From Saprospiraceae bacterium (lineage in GTDB: Bacteria > Bacteroidota > Bacteroidia > Chitinophagales > Saprospiraceae), in contig JAHDHW010000040.1 in NCBI GenBank assembly GCA_020631105.1, positions 1,889-35,925 on the forward strand: a stretch of 34,037 bases of DNA, given 5' to 3'. The notes beneath the pieces were generated by a model. That model was not told the DNA's origin. It saw only the letters and a program-made list of their open reading frames with translations, and did no database searches. Shown piece by piece: positions 31,708 to 34,037 of this stretch (the stretch's first letter is position 1; each line of letters starts with the position of its first letter). The position numbers and the translations under genes are program-made.

Positions 31708-33705
31708 ATGAATAACTTTCGAAGAACCTCAGCATGGAACAAAAGAAATGAAGCTAACCAACTTGCAAATCAAAGACCGCATCCCAGGCATTTAAATAAT
31801 GGGGATGAATTTAAGTTTAGATACAAAGATGATGAAGCATTGGAATGTCATACAGATGAACTTAGTGAATGGTATGATCAACATAAAACAGTTAAGGTGG
31901 TTGACTTAAAAGGCCTGCCCTCTTACCTTATGGCTTTTACTAAAGGGATGCCGCATAACTTTGTAACAGGCTTATTGTTGAACCCTCAATATTTTCAATA
32001 TTTTCTACGGGCCATAGATAGTGGTAATCCGCGTGATTTTAGAGATACTCCTTTAGGACCGGACGGCTATTTAGGGAATACTCACAGCTGCACAGCAGAT
32101 TATAATACATGGAAATCTATAAAAGCAAAAAATAACGAGGCAGGTTTGCGAGCCTGGGAGAGTCAAAGTGCAGGCCTTGCTTTTGAACTTGAAGGCCCCG
32201 ATGCTCAAGCGGTTACAATGCCGCCTGCTCCAAGTTTAGGTAGTGATGAACTTACAGCTGAAATGGCTGAAATATATGTGCAAGCCTTGACGAGAGATTT
32301 ACCGCTTAATGCGTTGAGTGCTGGCGTTATATCCGGATATCATGCAGATGATCCATGTAAGGCATTAAACAAGAAAAATAATATTGATGTAAGTCCTTTG
32401 TCTGCACTTGGAGCAAATGCTTCTGATGTGTATGAGTTTTTAAAATTAACCGAACAGTTAAAAAAGTTGAAATGGTTTTCGGAGGAAGATTTAAAACTCG
32501 ATGATCAAGAAGAAGCCCGAAGATGTAAAAGGATTTGTCCTAATCCTGCAAAAGCGTTTCGGGGTATTACAGAAGGAGATCACGTTGGCCCCTACCTATC
32601 ACAGTTTCTGCTTATAGGAAATACAGGAATAAATTCGAATGATTCTGAAAGGCTTCCTGAAGATGGATTGATTTCTTATGGAGCTATAAATATTGATCAA
32701 CGTGTTCGCGTAGCAACCGAAGGAGTTGATTATATGCAAAAATGGGAAGAGTGGTTTGATGTACAAAATGGAGCAGCTGTAAACGGTCTTGAAGACTATG
32801 ATAATACCACGAAAAGAAGATTTATACATACTGGCAGAGATTTAGCAACCTACGTACATTACGACGCGCTTTATGAAGCGTATTTAAATGCTTGTTTGAT
32901 TTTGCTTGGGCAAGGAGCAAAATTTGATCCGGGAGTCCCATTTCAGGAAGATGATAATCGAGATCACCAACAAGGGTTTGCTCACTTTGGCGGACCACAT
33001 ATTCTTTCTCTTGTTACAGAAGTTGCAACGAGGGCTTTAAAAGCAGTAAGATTCCAAAAGTATAATGTTCACAGACGTTGTCGGCCAGAAGTATTGGCAG
33101 CCAGGATTACTAATGCAGATTTATTACATAAAATGGCCCCAGAGTTGAAGGAAATGAGAACACAAATGGGGACTGGAGTAAATCATATTTTAGGTAAAAT
33201 AAATACTCATAATGGCGATTTATTTGAAGACCCATCAAATAGAGGAGCTCATAGTCCAAATGAAAATTATTTATTGCCAATGGCATTTTGTGAAGGGTCG
33301 CCAATGCACCCTGCGTATGGGGCAGGACATGCTACTGTAGCCGGAGCTTGTATAACTGTTTTGAAAGGTTTCTTTGATTGCAAAGCATTATTTAAGCCTA
33401 ATGGCCAAGACGCAGATAAGGCATTTGTATCTGTAAATGATGGTGCATCCTTGAAAGAAATTCCTGTTTTGGATTGTTATGGTAATACTGCGCACCTGAC
33501 AGTGGAAGGCGAGCTTAACAAATTAGCTTCGAATATTTCTATTGGTCGAAATTGGGCTGGAGTGCACTACTTCACTGATTACTACGAGTCTATCTTAATG
33601 GGCGAGCAAATTGCTATCGGAATTCTGGAGGAGCAAAAACTAATGTTTGGAGAAAACTTTAGTATGACAATACCTCTTTTTGGAGGTGGGTCAATTAGGA
33701 TATAG
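31708..33705 (+). CDS. Vanadium-dependent haloperoxidase (algal bromoperoxidase type)
   Basis: This 665-residue enzyme of the PAP2/vanadium haloperoxidase fold uses peroxide to oxidise halides. The vanadate-binding residues are placed as in the family: K451 and R459 (K-x7-RP, the eight-residue step of algal bromoperoxidases), H541 in AYGAGHATVAG, and R614 with H620 (RNWAGVH, six residues apart). The Ser of the usual PSGH is Ala here (GAGH). The long N-terminal region, with LPSYLMAFTKGMPHNFVTGLL, resembles algal and cyanobacterial enzymes. No signal peptide is visible, so it is probably cytosolic or exported by another route. It stands alone between two terminators. Halide preference cannot be told. 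Confidence 0.9.
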   Translation: MNNFRRTSAWNKRNEANQLANQRPHPRHLNNGDEFKFRYKDDEALECHTDELSEWYDQHKTVKVVDLKGLPSYLMAFTKGMPHNFVTGLLLNPQYFQYFLRAIDSGNPRDFRDTPLGPDGYLGNTHSCTADYNTWKSIKAKNNEAGLRAWESQSAGLAFELEGPDAQAVTMPPAPSLGSDELTAEMAEIYVQALTRDLPLNALSAGVISGYHADDPCKALNKKNNIDVSPLSALGANASDVYEFLKLTEQLKKLKWFSEEDLKLDDQEEARRCKRICPNPAKAFRGITEGDHVGPYLSQFLLIGNTGINSNDSERLPEDGLISYGAINIDQRVRVATEGVDYMQKWEEWFDVQNGAAVNGLEDYDNTTKRRFIHTGRDLATYVHYDALYEAYLNACLILLGQGAKFDPGVPFQEDDNRDHQQGFAHFGGPHILSLVTEVATRALKAVRFQKYNVHRRCRPEVLAARITNADLLHKMAPELKEMRTQMGTGVNHILGKINTHNGDLFEDPSNRGAHSPNENYLLPMAFCEGSPMHPAYGAGHATVAGACITVLKGFFDCKALFKPNGQDADKAFVSVNDGASLKEIPVLDCYGNTAHLTVEGELNKLASNISIGRNWAGVHYFTDYYESILMGEQIAIGILEEQKLMFGENFSMTIPLFGGGSIRI

Positions 33706-33738
33706 TTTAATAACATCGAGCTATTATCTATGATGAGG

Positions 33739-33780
33739 GAAGCCATTAAGTCTTCGAACGATTTAATGGCTTTAATTTTT
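33739..33780 (+). terminator. Terminator of the haloperoxidase gene
   Basis: AAGCCATTAA pairs with TTTAATGGCTTT around a TCTTCGAACG loop and is followed by AATTTTTG, 34 bases after the stop codon. Confidence 0.75.
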
Positions 33781-33948
33781 GTTCTGATCATCGTTTCTCG
33801 AAAACAACCGGATGAATGTGGGCTTAGTTTTGGAATAATTTATTTCAATTTCTTTTTAGGCATAAGACAGAAAAATATTAAACAGCTAAATATGGGGTAT
33901 AATAAGTTTAATCAAAATGACTATATTAGTATTGTAAACCCCGTAAAA

Positions 33949-34037
33949 ATGCTGAATCTTATCATTATTGATGACGAGCCTGAAAGTCTTCAATATCTTA
34001 CCTCCCTAATAGAATTATATACTCCGGAAATGAAAAT
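33949..34037 (+). CDS. Response regulator, N-terminal part (cut by window end)
   Basis: The first 29 codons are visible: MLNLIIIDDEPESLQYLTSLIELYTPEMK. The I-I-D-D-E-P opening is that of receiver domains, where the two Asp bind Mg2+. In Bacteroidota this exact style (IIDDEPESL...L) is most often followed by a LytTR DNA-binding domain, but the output domain is outside the window. The start is the ATG at 33949; nothing upstream in frame looks coding. Confidence 0.7.
   Translation, partial: MLNLIIIDDEPESLQYLTSLIELYTPEMK

Noticed and set aside
1-34037. CRISPR array, IS element, prophage or conjugative element
   Set aside because: No regularly spaced repeats, transposase, integrase or structural phage gene was found on either strand. 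Composition looks even across the window.

Overview
The window looks like a chromosomal segment of a marine-type member of the Bacteroidota, most likely near the Saprospiria (Lewinella/Saprospira-like). This is inferred from gene content. It holds a complete moxR-DUF58-batABCD operon, a Bacteroidota-style lptB locus, a large single-chain PurL, DUF4199, PepSY-like and TonB-C lipoproteins, weak Shine-Dalgarno sequences, low-to-moderate GC, and a vanadium haloperoxidase. No rRNA, canonical tRNA, insertion sequence or CRISPR array was seen.

Region 1 (about 1-11.7 kb) is a stress-and-envelope island. It encodes a kinase-fold-like lipoprotein, a guanine-deaminase-type enzyme, an OmpA/glycine-zipper lipoprotein, two PA2169/DUF2383-like helical-bundle proteins, a 54-residue DUF1328 membrane peptide, a TonB-C lipoprotein, a PepSY-like lipoprotein, a DUF4199 operon, Dps, a tandem universal stress protein, a PsbP-like secreted protein, a bacterial aeRF1-like (baeRF) protein and a DUF697-like protein. 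Several of these genes share an unusual promoter-like element, GAAC-N16-C[G/T]TT[C/T]TA. Three copies carry an identical 13-bp block (GTCGCTAGAACGG on the + strand) in front of DUF1328, dps and baeRF. At two of these places a second, divergent element with the same 16-bp spacing faces the opposite gene. Two weaker matches precede the first gene and the OmpA gene. The simplest reading is a stress regulon driven by one alternative, ECF-like sigma factor; no such factor is encoded in the window. A 0.68-kb gap at 2618-3296 holds a probable structured non-coding RNA with its own terminator.

Region 2 (11.9-14.9 kb) has a hybrid histidine kinase with no obvious sensor domain, a Tat-signal-bearing aminotransferase of the HisC/class I-II type, and a 93-bp-period pair of imperfect repeats containing hairpins.

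Region 3 (14.9-23.0 kb, minus strand) is the aerotolerance operon: moxR, DUF58, a DUF4381/BatD-like membrane protein, batA, batB, batC (with a long Gln-rich tract), a short stand-alone BatD N-terminal paralog, and full-length batD. MoxR and DUF58 proteins probably act with the VWA proteins BatA/B in the inner membrane, and the BatC/BatD proteins act on their periplasmic side.

Region 4 (23.2-34.0 kb) contains a secreted hypothetical protein, an Ig-like lipoprotein followed by lptB and two tiny overlapping exported coiled-coil proteins, a DUF1801 protein, purL, an algal-type vanadium-dependent haloperoxidase, and the start of a response regulator cut by the window end.
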